Source: Conexibacter sp. S30A1 | GTDB lineage: Bacteria; Actinomycetota; Thermoleophilia; Solirubrobacterales; Solirubrobacteraceae | Assembly: GCF_023330665.1 (NCBI RefSeq) | Contig: NZ_CP097127.1 | Location: 1,736,001-1,800,000 of the forward strand | Direction: 5' to 3' | DNA: 64,000 nt | Shown here: piece after piece, positions 1 to 9,005 of the stretch | Layout: the number at the start of each line of letters is the position of its first letter | Numbering within the stretch: position 1 is the first letter of the stretch | Position numbers and translations under genes: made by a program | The notes under the pieces: model-generated | Databases searched by the model: none | The model's input: the letters and a program-made list of their open reading frames with translations, nothing else | Told to the model about the DNA's origin: nothing

Positions 1-942
1 GCCCCCGGTCGCGAGCAGCGCCACGACGGCGTTGACGATCGCGCGCTCATCGACGATGCGCCCGACTGCCGCGCGCTCCTCGGGGCCAGCCAGCGCGACG
101 ACCCGGCGACCGGCCGCCTCGGTCAGCCGCCGGCGCAGCACCGTCCCGGCGGGGACGAAGCTCGTGCCCGGCAGGTGTAGGCCGAGTGCCTCCATCAGCA
201 GCTGGTTGGTGTTGGCCGTCCCGTAGAAGGTGCAGGTGCCGGGGGCGTGGTAGGAGCGCAGCTCCGCGTCGAGCAGCTCGGTGGTGTCAGCGGCGCCACG
301 GGCGTGACGCTCGCGCACGCTCGCCTTCTCGGTGTTGGGCAACCCCGATGGCATCGGGCCAGCGGGCACGAAGATGCACGGCAGGTGCCCGAAGCTGAGC
401 GCACCGATCACCAGCCCCGGCACGATCTTGTCGCAGACCCCGAGCAGCAGGGCGGCGTCGAACATGTCGTGGGCCAGAGCCACAGCGGTCGCCATCGCCA
501 CCACGTCCCGGCTGAACAGCGACAGTTCCATGCCCTCGCGCCCCTGCGTGATCCCATCGCACATGGCCGGCACACCGCCGGCGAACTGGGCCACGCCCCC
601 GGCTCGCAGGATCTCCTTCTTGAGCAGCGCCGGATAGCGATCGAGCGGCTGGTGTGCCGAGAGCATGTCGTTGTAGGCGGAAACGAGCGCGACGTTGGGC
701 ACGTCGCGCTCGACGAGCAGCTCCTTCTCGTCTGCGCCGCAGCCGGCGACGCCGTGCGCAAGGTTGGCGCAGCCGGAGCGCCCGCGGGGGCGGCCGTGGA
801 TGGCGTCATGCTCGATTCGGCGGTCGATCCGGTCGAGATAGGCGCGCCGCGTCTCACGGCTGCGGCGAGCGATCCGCTCGGTGACCTCGGCCACCGTCAG
901 ATGGACGTCGCGGGCTGGTCGGGGATTTGGCCAGTTGTGCAT
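1..942 (-). CDS. edd: Phosphogluconate dehydratase, C-terminal part off the left edge
   Basis: Converts 6-phosphogluconate to 2-keto-3-deoxy-6-phosphogluconate in the Entner-Doudoroff pathway, as a cytosolic [4Fe-4S] enzyme of the IlvD/Edd family. The first 314 codons are in the window; the family is about 600 residues long, so roughly half is missing. Diagnostic stretches are [11 protein letters not shown] (residues 89-99), MCDGITQG (127-134), GVCDKIVPG (168-176) and [13 protein letters not shown] (235-247). Cys170 and Cys237 occupy the family's cluster-ligand positions. The Edd-specific segments argue against IlvD, the dihydroxy-acid dehydratase paralogue. The ATG at 942 is chosen because a good promoter ends 7 bases before it; there is no Shine-Dalgarno, so the transcript is probably leaderless. 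The opposite-strand reading frame over the same bases is a shadow. Confidence 0.93.
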   Translation of the reverse strand, partial: MHNWPNPRPARDVHLTVAEVTERIARRSRETRRAYLDRIDRRIEHDAIHGRPRGRSGCANLAHGVAGCGADEKELLVERDVPNVALVSAYNDMLSAHQPLDRYPALLKKEILRAGGVAQFAGGVPAMCDGITQGREGMELSLFSRDVVAMATAVALAHDMFDAALLLGVCDKIVPGLVIGALSFGHLPCIFVPAGPMPSGLPNTEKASVRERHARGAADTTELLDAELRSYHAPGTCTFYGTANTNQLLMEALGLHLPGTSFVPAGTVLRRRLTEAAGRRVVALAGPEERAAVGRIVDERAIVNAVVALLATGG

Positions 943-979
943 GTTGCGAGCTATATCTAATTCGAGTTATGCTTGTCAA
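942..979 (-). promoter_or_regulatory. Leaderless promoter of edd
   Basis: Read on the minus strand, TTGACA (979-974) is followed by an 18-base spacer and TATAGC (955-950). The edd ATG begins 7 bases after the -10 hexamer, which places the expected transcription start at or next to the start codon. This is a housekeeping sigma70-type promoter by pattern only. Confidence 0.6.
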
Positions 980-1037
980 GCAACAAAAGTGTTAGACCCC
1001 CGACCTGAGAGGAGCTGGATCGAGTGGGAGGAGTGCG

Positions 1038-1301
1038 ATGAGCGTGGCGCTCGAGGATCAGGCGAGGTTTGAGGCGGAGGACTGCGCGGCCCTGGTGCTG
1101 GCGAGCTTTGCCTGCCGCAGCTGCCTGAAGGCACCGGATCTGATCACGTTGACCGGTGCGCCGGGCAGCCGTCTGGCGACCAGCAAGTGCGCCGCTTGCG
1201 GGGCGATGAATCGCGTCAGCATGAGCGATACGCAGGCCTTCAAGCTGTGGACCCTGCAGCGTGGCAACACCTTCGTGCACTTTGCGCCACAGCACTGGTA
1301 G
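1038..1301 (+). CDS. Small protein with two CXXC motifs
   Basis: An 87-residue protein I do not recognise. It carries two CXXC pairs, Cys26-Cys29 (CRSC) and Cys51-Cys54 (CAAC), spaced as in small zinc-ribbon proteins, so zinc binding is a fair inference. There is no signal peptide or membrane segment. The ATG has a strong Shine-Dalgarno (GGGAGGAG, 1024-1031) at suitable distance, which supports it over the longer minus-strand frame covering the same bases. It stands alone between divergent edd and a co-directional hydrolase 47 bases downstream. A regulatory or nucleic-acid-binding role is possible but unproven. Confidence 0.6.
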   Translation: MSVALEDQARFEAEDCAALVLASFACRSCLKAPDLITLTGAPGSRLATSKCAACGAMNRVSMSDTQAFKLWTLQRGNTFVHFAPQHW

Positions 1302-1348
1302 GCGGCAGCGGCCCGCCGCGCGGACGCTCTTGAGATAGCCTCGGGTCG

Positions 1349-2248
1349 ATGGCGCAGATAACCGTCCAGAGCGGGCTCTCCTTCGAGTACGAGAGCTTCG
1401 GTGACGACGCCGATCCGGCCGTGCTGATGGTGATGGGCTTTGGTGCCCAGCTGGTCTCCTGGCCGCGCGAGTTCTGTGCGCAGCTCGCGGCCGCCGGGCG
1501 CCGCGTGATCGCCTTCGACAACCGCGACTGCGGTCGCTCCGCGAAGCTCGACGGGCGCGAGCCGCCGCTTGAGCAGATCCAGCTGGCAGCGGCGGCGGGC
1601 GACTTCGCCCGCGCCCGTGAGCTTGCGCCCTACACCTTCAGCGACATGAGCGACGACGGCTTTGACCTGCTCGGCGCGCTCGGCATGGAGCGCGCCCACG
1701 TCGTCGGCGTCTCGATGGGCGGCATGATCGCCCAGACGATGGCGATCGAGCACCCCGAACGGGTGCTGACCCTGACCTCGATCATGTCGCACACCGGCGA
1801 GCCGGAGTACGGCCAAGCGCAGCCGGAGGTGCGCGCCGCGCTGCTCGCACCCGAGCCCGAGGACCGCGACGCCTACATCGAGTCGGCGTCAACCTGGCTT
1901 GCCTGGCACTCGCGACGCTACCCGGAGCTCGAGCAGACGCGAGCGATCGCGGCAGAGACCTACGACCGTGGCCTGTGCCCAGCCGGCACGCGCCGCCAGC
2001 TGGCGGCGATGCTGGCCAGCGGGCCGCGCGCCGAGGGACTCTCCCGTCTGCGCGTGCCCACGCTCGTCATTCACGGCCTGGACGACACCCTGATCGCGCC
2101 CAGCGGTGGCGAGCGCACGGCCGCGCTGGTGCCCGGTGCAAAGCTCATGCTGCTGGAGGACATGGGGCACGACCGCCCGCGGCCGCTATGGCCCCGGCTC
2201 TGCGACGCGATCGCCGAGCACACCGCCGCGGCTCAGCCCGCAACGTAG
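1349..2248 (+). CDS. Alpha/beta hydrolase
   Basis: A 299-residue cytosolic alpha/beta-hydrolase fold protein. The nucleophile elbow is GVSMGG with Ser122; the oxyanion strand ends in VMGFGA (residues 28-33), the acid is probably the Asp of HGLDD, and the catalytic His is in DMGHDRP near the C-terminus. The FDNRDCGRS segment is typical of the esterase/aclacinomycin methylesterase-like branch. Substrate cannot be read from sequence. The start is the first ATG of the frame with a weak ribosome site. Its end overlaps the convergent secreted-protein gene by 16 bases. Confidence 0.85.
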   Translation: MAQITVQSGLSFEYESFGDDADPAVLMVMGFGAQLVSWPREFCAQLAAAGRRVIAFDNRDCGRSAKLDGREPPLEQIQLAAAAGDFARARELAPYTFSDMSDDGFDLLGALGMERAHVVGVSMGGMIAQTMAIEHPERVLTLTSIMSHTGEPEYGQAQPEVRAALLAPEPEDRDAYIESASTWLAWHSRRYPELEQTRAIAAETYDRGLCPAGTRRQLAAMLASGPRAEGLSRLRVPTLVIHGLDDTLIAPSGGERTAALVPGAKLMLLEDMGHDRPRPLWPRLCDAIAEHTAAAQPAT

Positions 2249-3138
2249 GCGGTGACCGAAGCCGAGCGCACCACCCCGGCGCCGCTGGTGGCGGTGGCGG
2301 TGTAGGTCACCGTCTCGCGCGCCGCACCACGCCGCACGTGGACGCGCAGCCGGCAGGACACGATCCCGGAGACGCGGTCGCGGGCCAGGCAGCGGGCATG
2401 CACCAGCGTGCGGTAGTGACCGTGCCACCGCACGCCCACGACGCGGACGTGCGGCGCGCCCAGGTCGATGCGAATGTGGCGCACGGTGACGCTCGCCGAC
2501 GCTCCCGCGATGGTCCTGATCCTGCGCGTGAGACTGCCGTTGCGGACGCTGTGGCGTATCACCACGGGCTTGGGACAGCCGCCGGCGATCATCGAGCCGG
2601 CGCGGTCACAGACAAAGCGCACGCGGACGATCGTGTGCCACCAGCCGCGGCGGTTGCGCCGCAGGCGGCTGCGCAGCACGGCGCGGATCGTCGGCTTGAC
2701 GACGAACGCTTGCTCGACCGTGGGGCCGGTGACCGTCTGTGAGGCGGACGAGCTCGCGTAGTCGCTCGAGCCCGTGTAGGCGGCCGTCAGCGTCTCGGTG
2801 ATGTCGGCCGGAACGGCGTAGGCGAGCGTGGCCACGCCCGCCGTCAATGGGACCGAGCCGAGCGTGCGGCCCTCGACCGAGAACACGACCGTGCCGGACG
2901 GCGTCCCATCGCTCGGCGCCAGCGCCGCCACCTGAGCGGTGAGTGTCGTCGCGCCCACCGTCAACACCGTGGCCGTGGCCGCCGCGGACACAGTTACCGT
3001 CTGCTCCGGCTGCGCCTGAGCGAGGCTGCGCGCGCGCATGTCGCGCGAGCGCTCATGCGCGCCGGCGCTCGTGGTCGTAGCGACGCCCGCCACGAGCGCT
3101 AACGCGAGCAGTGTGCGAGCTGACAGCAGCCTTCGCAT
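2233..3138 (-). CDS. Secreted Ig-like-domain protein
   Basis: About 301 residues. The N-terminus is a signal peptide: MRRLL followed by a hydrophobic alanine/leucine core and an AGA-type cleavage region. Residues of roughly 45-130 form one bacterial Ig-like (Big_3-type) domain, with the pattern TPSGTVVF, then LTAGVATLAY, then LTAAYTGSSDYASS. The C-terminal half is rich in Arg and Val and unassigned. The start at 3138 leaves AGGGG about 12 bases upstream; an ATG at 3150 lies directly against that site and seems less likely. The frame runs further upstream without homology. Probable surface or extracellular protein of unknown role. Confidence 0.7.
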   Translation of the reverse strand: MRRLLSARTLLALALVAGVATTTSAGAHERSRDMRARSLAQAQPEQTVTVSAAATATVLTVGATTLTAQVAALAPSDGTPSGTVVFSVEGRTLGSVPLTAGVATLAYAVPADITETLTAAYTGSSDYASSSASQTVTGPTVEQAFVVKPTIRAVLRSRLRRNRRGWWHTIVRVRFVCDRAGSMIAGGCPKPVVIRHSVRNGSLTRRIRTIAGASASVTVRHIRIDLGAPHVRVVGVRWHGHYRTLVHARCLARDRVSGIVSCRLRVHVRRGAARETVTYTATATSGAGVVRSASVTAYVAG

Positions 3139-3756
3139 GTGAGATCTCATCCCCTCAGCGCCCCGGATGGGGCGCCCGGTAGCGGAGCAGCGTAGCTGAG
3201 CAAAGCCAGCCTCGCGAGTTCTGGGCGAAGCCTTGCGGCCCCATGTTCGTCGAGCGCGGCGTGTGAGGGGTGAAGTTTCGCCAAGCAGACGTGGATCCGG
3301 TGCGTGGCGCGGTCCCGCCGAGCACCAGGATCTCGGGCGTTGCGCCGGCGCCCATACAGGCAAGCGCAGCGCTCGATGCCGAAACCTGAATTTCGCTCAA
3401 ATTGCGCGAAGGTGCTGCGAGCGCCCTTGCGCGTTGAGCGCCGTGTGCCCTAGCTTTCAGCGCAGCGGTTCGGGAGGGAGCAGGCCCAGCAAAAGCCAAG
3501 CAGGGCGGCTCCCGACGGCGAGCGACGAGGCTTATTCCGTGCGCAGGCTACGCGCGAGAGCAGGCACGATCAGCGCCCCCGAGCCGCTTTTTTGTGCCGC
3601 TGCGGCGGTGGGTCCGGCCGCTTCAGCGTGTGGCTGCCTGCGCACAAATCCTTCGACGTAAGTACGCTGGGAACGCCCGTGGGAATCCTCGTGTGCGGGC
3701 TCGGAACCGTAGCCGACTCCTGCCGGTTACCTCAGCCCGCGCGGCAAGCAAGACCA
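3139..3756. other. Intergenic stretch with no recognised gene
   Basis: About 600 bases between the divergent secreted-protein gene and lepB. I see no coding frame with family resemblance. It holds a T-run after a GC-rich segment near 3581-3595. I looked for tmRNA, RNase P and SRP RNA signatures and found none convincing. A long frame entering lepB from 3592 looks like upstream read-through. Confidence 0.5.
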
Positions 3757-4533
3757 ATGGATCAAGACCTCTCCCCGCAGCCCGACCAGAGTCTCGTCGA
3801 ACCCGATCTGCCCACGCCCTACCTGAGCCGCAACGGCTCAGACTCATTGGAACAGGCCACCGCCTCACCAGCGCCCGGCGACCCCGCCCGCAAGGGGGGC
3901 GGCAGGTCGCGCGCGGTAGCGGAGCTCGTTGTGACAGTCGCGGTCGCAGGCGTGCTCGCGCTTTTGATCCAGGCGTTTCTGGTCAAGCCCTACAAGATCC
4001 CGAGCGGCTCGATGATCCCGACGCTGATGATCGGCCAGCGGATCCTGGTCGACCGCCTGGCCACACACCCCACGCTCGGCGAGGTCGTGGTCTTCCATCC
4101 GCCGAAGGGCGCGCTGGTCGGCGCCGACGGCGTCTGCGGCAACCCCAACCAGGGCTACGGGCATCCGCAGCCGTGCGACCGCGACTCAGGCGGCGCATCG
4201 TCCCAGACCTACGTGAAGCGCGTGGTCGGCCTGCCGGGCGATCGCCTGCGGATCGTCGACGGCTACGTCTACCTGAACGGCAAGCGCGAGAACTTCGGCT
4301 ACCACCCCAGGGCCGACGCCCACATCAACGGGTTCGTCGCCTGCAGCCCCGCGGAGTCCTCCTACTGCAACTTCCCCAAGGCCATCACCGTGCCCAAGGG
4401 CTACTACTACATGATGGGCAACAATCGCGGCGTCTCCGACGACAGCCGCTACTGGGGCCCGGTGCCGCAATCGTCAATCATCGGCACCGCCTTCTTCACC
4501 TACTGGCCGCTTGGCCGCATCGGCACGCTCTGA
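3757..4533 (+). CDS. lepB: Signal peptidase I
   Basis: Removes signal peptides from exported preproteins at the outer face of the cytoplasmic membrane. It has 258 residues from the ATG at 3757. A single membrane segment spans about residues 56-77, followed by box B IPSGSM with the catalytic Ser85. Box D YVKRVVGLPGD carries the general base Lys154, and the C-terminal GNNRGVSDDSRYWGPVP is box E. The order and spacing are those of the Ser/Lys S26 family. The frame is open upstream to 3592 but that part has no homology and no better ribosome site. The N-terminal 50 residues are a Pro/Asp-rich cytosolic tail, common in actinobacteria. Confidence 0.93.
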   Translation: MDQDLSPQPDQSLVEPDLPTPYLSRNGSDSLEQATASPAPGDPARKGGGRSRAVAELVVTVAVAGVLALLIQAFLVKPYKIPSGSMIPTLMIGQRILVDRLATHPTLGEVVVFHPPKGALVGADGVCGNPNQGYGHPQPCDRDSGGASSQTYVKRVVGLPGDRLRIVDGYVYLNGKRENFGYHPRADAHINGFVACSPAESSYCNFPKAITVPKGYYYMMGNNRGVSDDSRYWGPVPQSSIIGTAFFTYWPLGRIGTL

Positions 4534-4583
4534 AGCGAGCGGCGCCCGCCAGCTCACCCCGGTGGCCCCGGCGGCCGCAGCGG

Positions 4584-6362
4584 CTAGTCGATGAAGCCGC
4601 CGGACTGATGCGCCCACAGCTGCGCGTAGGTGCCGCCGCGGCTGAGCAGCTCGCGGTGCGTGCCGGAGTCTGTGATCGCCCCAGCCTCCACCACGACGAT
4701 ACGGTCGAGCTTTGCGATCGTGGCCAGCCGGTGGGCGACGACCAGCGACGTGCAGTTGGCCATCAGTGACCACAGCGCCTCCTGCACTAGCTGTTCGGAG
4801 GCCGAGTCGAGCGCACTGGTGGCCTCGTCCAGGATCAGGATCGGAGCGTGCTTGAGCATGGCCTGCGCGATCGCCACACGCTGGCGCTGGCCGCCGGAGA
4901 GCTTCAGCCCGCGCTCGCCGACGATCGTCTGGTAGCCGTCGGGCAGATCGGCGACGAACTCGTGCACGTGGGCAGCACGACTCACCTCAATGATGCGCTG
5001 CATGTCCGGCTCGCCCTCCTGCCCAAGCCAGATGTTCTCGGCGATCGAGCGGTGCAGCATCTGCGGATCCTGCGGCACGTACGAGACGTGGCTGCGGAGC
5101 GAGCGCTGCGTGACCGCGCGGATGGCCTGGCCGTCGATTTGGATCTCACCACCGGTCACGTCCATGAAGCGCAGCACCAGCCGCGTCAGCGTTGACTTAC
5201 CACCGCCTGAGGGACCGACGACGCCGACGCGCTCCCCCGGCGCGACCACCAGCTCCAGGTTCTCGATCAGTGGCTGCTGCGGGGTGTAGGAGAAGGACAC
5301 CGAACGGAAGGCAACTTCGCCACGGGTGACGCGCAGCTCCCCAGCGCCGGGCGCATCCACCACCTCTGGGTCGGACTCCACGAGGGCCACCAGCTTCGCG
5401 CCGCGACCGAGCGCACGTGAGAGCGATCGGACGGTCTGAAAGCTCTGGATCACCGAGTCGGCGATCTGCGAGGTGTAGAACAGGATGAGGTAGACGATCG
5501 CCGCCGAGACATCGTGATGCAGCGCCAGCACCACGCCGATGAAGAGCGCGCCCCAGCTCATCAGATTGATGATCGACGACATCCAGGTGCGTGTGACCGT
5601 GAACGCGCGGCGAGCGCCGAGGTCGGCTGCGACCGACCGCCCCAGCTTCTCCGAGAGCGTCGCGCGCTCGAGCGACTCGCCGCTCTGCGCCTTGACCGTT
5701 GCGATGTTGCGGATCACGTCAAAGGCAACCCCTTCGGCCTCCGTGTGGGCGGCCGAGAAGCGCGCCGAAGCCTCGGTCACCGGCCTTGAGCGGATCACCA
5801 CCAGCCACACGAAGAGCGCCGTGAACACAGCCACGGTGAGGCCCACCGGCCAGGCGACCACCAGCAGCACGACGATCCCGGCGAGCACGCTGACGACGAT
5901 CCGCAGCATTCCCCAGGTGAGCTCGTCGATCGACTGCATCAGCGCCCAGGAGAAGGTTGAGAGGGTCGATGAGACCTCACCCGAGGGGTGGTCGACATGC
6001 CAGCGGTAGCTGAGCTCAAGCAGACGCTCGAAGGCAACCCGCACCGAATTTGAGAACGCCTTGGTGCAGCCCTCCCACTCGAGCCAGCCGGCGAGCCGGA
6101 AGCAGACCGTGCCGGCGAGCAGCAGGCCCGCGTAGGCGAGCACGACCGGGCCGAAGGTGGGCCACAGCTGCGCGTGCGGAGGCAACTTGATGATCCGCTC
6201 GAGCGCGTCGGCGAACACCAGTGGTGTGGCGACGCTCTCCACCAGCACGCCCAGCACCATGCAGGTGGCGCCACCGATCAAAAGCCGTGCGTATGGCCGC
6301 GAAACCTCCACGCAGAAGCGCAGGGTCGCGCGATGGCTCGCTCTGGCCTCAAGCACCGGCAC
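4584..6362 (-). CDS. ABC exporter, fused permease and ATPase
   Basis: A 592-residue half-transporter of the MsbA/multidrug exporter class that would work as a homodimer. Five to six membrane helices fill residues 20-310. The nucleotide-binding domain follows, with Walker A GPSGGGKST near residue 385, Q-loop VPQDPQM, signature LSGGQRQRVAIAQ, Walker B ILILDEATSALD and H-loop VAHRLATI. All catalytic residues are intact. It begins 7 bases after the DUF1028 gene, so the two are probably one transcript. The exported substrate is unknown; lipid or drug export is the family norm. Confidence 0.9.
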   Translation of the reverse strand: MPVLEARASHRATLRFCVEVSRPYARLLIGGATCMVLGVLVESVATPLVFADALERIIKLPPHAQLWPTFGPVVLAYAGLLLAGTVCFRLAGWLEWEGCTKAFSNSVRVAFERLLELSYRWHVDHPSGEVSSTLSTFSWALMQSIDELTWGMLRIVVSVLAGIVVLLVVAWPVGLTVAVFTALFVWLVVIRSRPVTEASARFSAAHTEAEGVAFDVIRNIATVKAQSGESLERATLSEKLGRSVAADLGARRAFTVTRTWMSSIINLMSWGALFIGVVLALHHDVSAAIVYLILFYTSQIADSVIQSFQTVRSLSRALGRGAKLVALVESDPEVVDAPGAGELRVTRGEVAFRSVSFSYTPQQPLIENLELVVAPGERVGVVGPSGGGKSTLTRLVLRFMDVTGGEIQIDGQAIRAVTQRSLRSHVSYVPQDPQMLHRSIAENIWLGQEGEPDMQRIIEVSRAAHVHEFVADLPDGYQTIVGERGLKLSGGQRQRVAIAQAMLKHAPILILDEATSALDSASEQLVQEALWSLMANCTSLVVAHRLATIAKLDRIVVVEAGAITDSGTHRELLSRGGTYAQLWAHQSGGFID

Positions 6363-6369
6363 GGCGAAG

Positions 6370-7254
6370 TCAGGCGAGGCCCAGGTGCGCGCAGACGGTC
6401 GGTGCGGCGGGCGCGACCTCGGCAGACAGTCGCGGCAACAGCAGCGACCAGCCGGGCTGCATGGCTATGGCCTCGCGTACGAGCCCGAGCCCACGCTCGA
6501 GCTCGCCGGTCTGGACGGCCCCGAGACCGGCCCAGAAGAGCAGCTCGTGGTTTCCTGGGGCAAGCGCAAAGGCCTGGTCGTAGAGCACGGCCGCCTCATC
6601 GTGGCGGCCCTCCCCGGTGAGCTCGTCACCACGGCCGGCGAGCTCGTAGGCGCGGTGCAGCTCGTAGAGCCGACGCAGCTCGACGAGCGGCTCGGGGTGG
6701 TCCTCGACGTGCAGCCTCACCTCGGCCTCCCACGGCTCGCCGGTCGCCGGCACCACCAGGAGCGCCGCTGACTGGCGGCCACGGATGTCACCTCCGGCCG
6801 CCTCGGCGGCGTCCAGCGCCGCAAGCAGGCGGCCGGCCAGCGGGCCGGCCGCCGTGGTGAAGGCCTCAAGCATTCTCGGCCACACCGCGGGGCTGGCCAT
6901 GATGTTCGCCTGGCAGGAGACCTGCTCGCCGGTCACATGGCCAGCCTCGGCCATGCAGCTGTGGCCGGTGTGCGCCGCCACGCGCCCGTTCGCATCAACG
7001 ATCGCAAGCTGGCGGCTGGCCGCGCCCAGGTCGGCGGCCAGCAGGCGCTCGAGCGCCTCGCCAGCGCTCGCCCCGCCGGCAAGCAGCTCGAGCGCGTCCG
7101 GGCCGTGAGCCACGCGCACGTTGGCCTGGGTGGCGACCGCGCCCACCCCGGGCCGGGCCCATGGCACGATCGGGCCAACGGCAAACCAGTGCGACTGCAC
7201 GGCAACGCCGAGCTCGCCTGTCTGCTGGTCGCGGGCGACGATCGAGTAGGTCAC
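6370..7254 (-). CDS. DUF1028 family protein (Ntn-hydrolase-like)
   Basis: The N-terminal 200 or so residues match the DUF1028 pattern: VTYSIVARD, VGPIVPWARPGVGAVATQANV, HTGHSCM and QVSCQANIM. The C-terminal 80 residues are helical and Ala/Glu-rich, resembling a peptidoglycan-binding or TPR-like tail. The GTG at 7254 is chosen because the homology begins exactly there; an upstream in-frame ATG at 7503 would add an Arg-rich segment overlapping the phosphatase gene. The family is predicted to have an Ntn-hydrolase fold, but its reaction is unknown. It sits between the PP2C phosphatase (27-base gap) and the ABC exporter (7-base gap). Confidence 0.82.
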   Translation of the reverse strand: MTYSIVARDQQTGELGVAVQSHWFAVGPIVPWARPGVGAVATQANVRVAHGPDALELLAGGASAGEALERLLAADLGAASRQLAIVDANGRVAAHTGHSCMAEAGHVTGEQVSCQANIMASPAVWPRMLEAFTTAAGPLAGRLLAALDAAEAAGGDIRGRQSAALLVVPATGEPWEAEVRLHVEDHPEPLVELRRLYELHRAYELAGRGDELTGEGRHDEAAVLYDQAFALAPGNHELLFWAGLGAVQTGELERGLGLVREAIAMQPGWSLLLPRLSAEVAPAAPTVCAHLGLA

Positions 7255-7280
7255 GCTGCCTATCGTAGGCGCACGGCTGC

Positions 7281-8474
7281 TCAGCCGCGCTCGCAGCGCA
7301 CTGCGAGGAGTGCAACATCGTCCTCGAGCGGTCCGTCGTTGAGCGCCTCGACACGGTCGAGCAGGCCGTCGGGGATCAGCTCCCAGATCGTGTCGGGTCC
7401 GACACCGGACAGCAGGTTGACAAGCCCGTCGATGCCCAGACGGACGCCACGCGAGACGACGTGGCCCTCGTAGATCCCGTCTGAGTAGAGCAGCAGCGTC
7501 CATTGCCGCCCCAGCTCGATCTCGTGCACATCCCAGCGGGGCGGCAGACCGATGCCCAGGGGCGGCCCGGCGCCGTGCGCTGTCAGCATCTGCACGCCGT
7601 CGGCTCTGGCAAGCAGTGGCGGCGGATGCCCAGCGAGCGCCACGCGCGCGGTGCCAGCGTTGAGGTCCACCTCAACGCTGGCGAGTGTCGCGTAGACGTG
7701 CTCGGCGTGGCGCTCCTGACTGGCGAGGCGGTCAAGCGTCTCCAGCAGCCGTAACTGCTCCACCCCGGCGAGGATCAGAGTGCGCCACGCGATACGCAGC
7801 TGCACACCGAGCGCCGCCTCATCTGGACCATGCCCACACACGTCGCCGAGCACGATCTGGAGCCGCGCCGGCGAGCTCTGTACGACATCCAGGAAGTCCC
7901 CGCCGAGCACCTGTCTGCGATCCCCAGGGCGATACCCGTGACGCACCTGCACACGCGGGTCGTCGACCAGAAACCGTGGCATGAGCCCTCGCTGCACACG
8001 CCTGGTCTCTGCGCTCTGGTAGCGGAGCATCGCCAGCTCGCGGGCATACCGCTCGGCCCGCTTGCGCTGGACCGAGAGGCGGATCGCCCGGGCCAGCGAG
8101 TGTCCCGGGGTGGCCTGCCGCCACACGTAGTCCTGAGCGCCGATGCTGAGCGCCGCGATCCCGCTGCGGTCGTCACCGTCGGCCACCAGCATCACAACCG
8201 GCAGATCGGGGTTGCTTGAACGGATCAGCGCAAGTGCGTCCATGCTGGCCGCCCGTGGCGCATCCGCGGCGAGCAGCACACAGTCGACCTCGCCGCCTAG
8301 GTCGGCGTCGGCCTCCGGCAGGCTCGACATGAGCACGACCCGCAGCTGGGGCCAAACCTTGCGCAGACGCTCGGTCAGGGCCTGCGCCTGCAGGCGGTCA
8401 GGGTCGATCAGCAACAGCTGTTCGGGATCGCCCGCGCGCCTCGCTGACACATCGGTTTGTGTTGACACCCGCAA
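7281..8474 (-). CDS. PP2C (SpoIIE/RsbU-type) phosphatase with degenerate receiver
   Basis: About 397 residues. Residues 15-130 have the receiver-domain fold pattern (LLLIDPD, then CVLLAADAP, then GAQDYVW), but the phospho-acceptor Asp is replaced by Ala and the conserved Lys by Arg, so it is a pseudo-receiver. A short helical linker leads to a PP2C domain with GGDFLDVV, LGDVCGHG, YSDGIYEG and DDVALLAV, which hold the metal-binding Asp residues. Such phosphatases dephosphorylate STAS antagonists and so free sigma factors; the STAS gene diverges 180 bases away. The start is uncertain among TTG 8474, GTG 8468 and GTG 8450. Confidence 0.85.
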   Translation of the reverse strand: MRVSTQTDVSARRAGDPEQLLLIDPDRLQAQALTERLRKVWPQLRVVLMSSLPEADADLGGEVDCVLLAADAPRAASMDALALIRSSNPDLPVVMLVADGDDRSGIAALSIGAQDYVWRQATPGHSLARAIRLSVQRKRAERYARELAMLRYQSAETRRVQRGLMPRFLVDDPRVQVRHGYRPGDRRQVLGGDFLDVVQSSPARLQIVLGDVCGHGPDEAALGVQLRIAWRTLILAGVEQLRLLETLDRLASQERHAEHVYATLASVEVDLNAGTARVALAGHPPPLLARADGVQMLTAHGAGPPLGIGLPPRWDVHEIELGRQWTLLLYSDGIYEGHVVSRGVRLGIDGLVNLLSGVGPDTIWELIPDGLLDRVEALNDGPLEDDVALLAVRCERG

Positions 8475-8654
8475 ACCCCGGTTATGGTCGTTGACGCCGA
8501 CGTCGGCGCGTTCCGGTGGAGCTTACGCCGCCAACGAACCGCCACCAACAGCGGAACTTTCCGATCGCCCGCGCGTTCAAACGGTGACGGTACAGGCTTA
8601 TGACGGTCGCGCGCGCTGCACCGGCGCGGAAAACGTGACGGAGGCGAACGAGAG

Positions 8655-9005
8655 ATGACCGGCGGGCTCAACGTGGACCAACAGGCGGATGGCGTCGTGG
8701 TCGTCGCTGGTGAGCTGTCGCTCACCGAGGCGCAAGCGCTGGAGCGCCACCTCTCTGAGGTGCTCGCGACCACAGACGAACAGCAGGTCGTGCTCGACCT
8801 GGCCGGCGTCGCATTCATCGACTCCACAGGTCTGGGAGTCCTCGTGCGAGCGCACCAGGCCGCGAGCCAGAAGGGCATCCGGCTGACGGTTCGCAATCCC
8901 GGGCCGCAGGCACAGCGACTGCTGACGCTCACCGGACTGGATGCGCGCCTGACGCTGTCCGAGCAGACCCCGGCGGATCAACGCTCGACAGGCGCCACGG
9001 CCTGA
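8655..9005 (+). CDS. Anti-sigma factor antagonist (STAS)
   Basis: A 116-residue single STAS-domain protein of the RsbV/SpoIIAA type. The FIDSTGLGVLVRA motif near residues 55-67 carries the Ser that the partner kinase phosphorylates. In its unphosphorylated form it should bind the anti-sigma kinase and release the sigma factor. GGAG at 8639-8642 precedes the ATG. The last 77 bases overlap the end of the convergent anti-sigma gene, an arrangement that ties the pair together physically. The C-terminal 20 residues after the STAS fold are a disordered tail. Confidence 0.9.
   Translation: MTGGLNVDQQADGVVVVAGELSLTEAQALERHLSEVLATTDEQQVVLDLAGVAFIDSTGLGVLVRAHQAASQKGIRLTVRNPGPQAQRLLTLTGLDARLTLSEQTPADQRSTGATA

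Noticed and set aside
247-960. Plus-strand frame of 237 codons
   Set aside because: It is the antisense of edd, whose motifs are unmistakable on the minus strand.
1058-1816. Minus-strand frame of 252 codons
   Set aside because: It is antisense to the CXXC protein and the alpha/beta hydrolase and has no family resemblance of its own.
3460-3510. Segment resembling the SRP RNA loop (cggttcgggagggagcagg)
   Set aside because: Lacks the GGAA-type tetraloop and the symmetric internal loop; flanks do not fold into the expected hairpin by eye.
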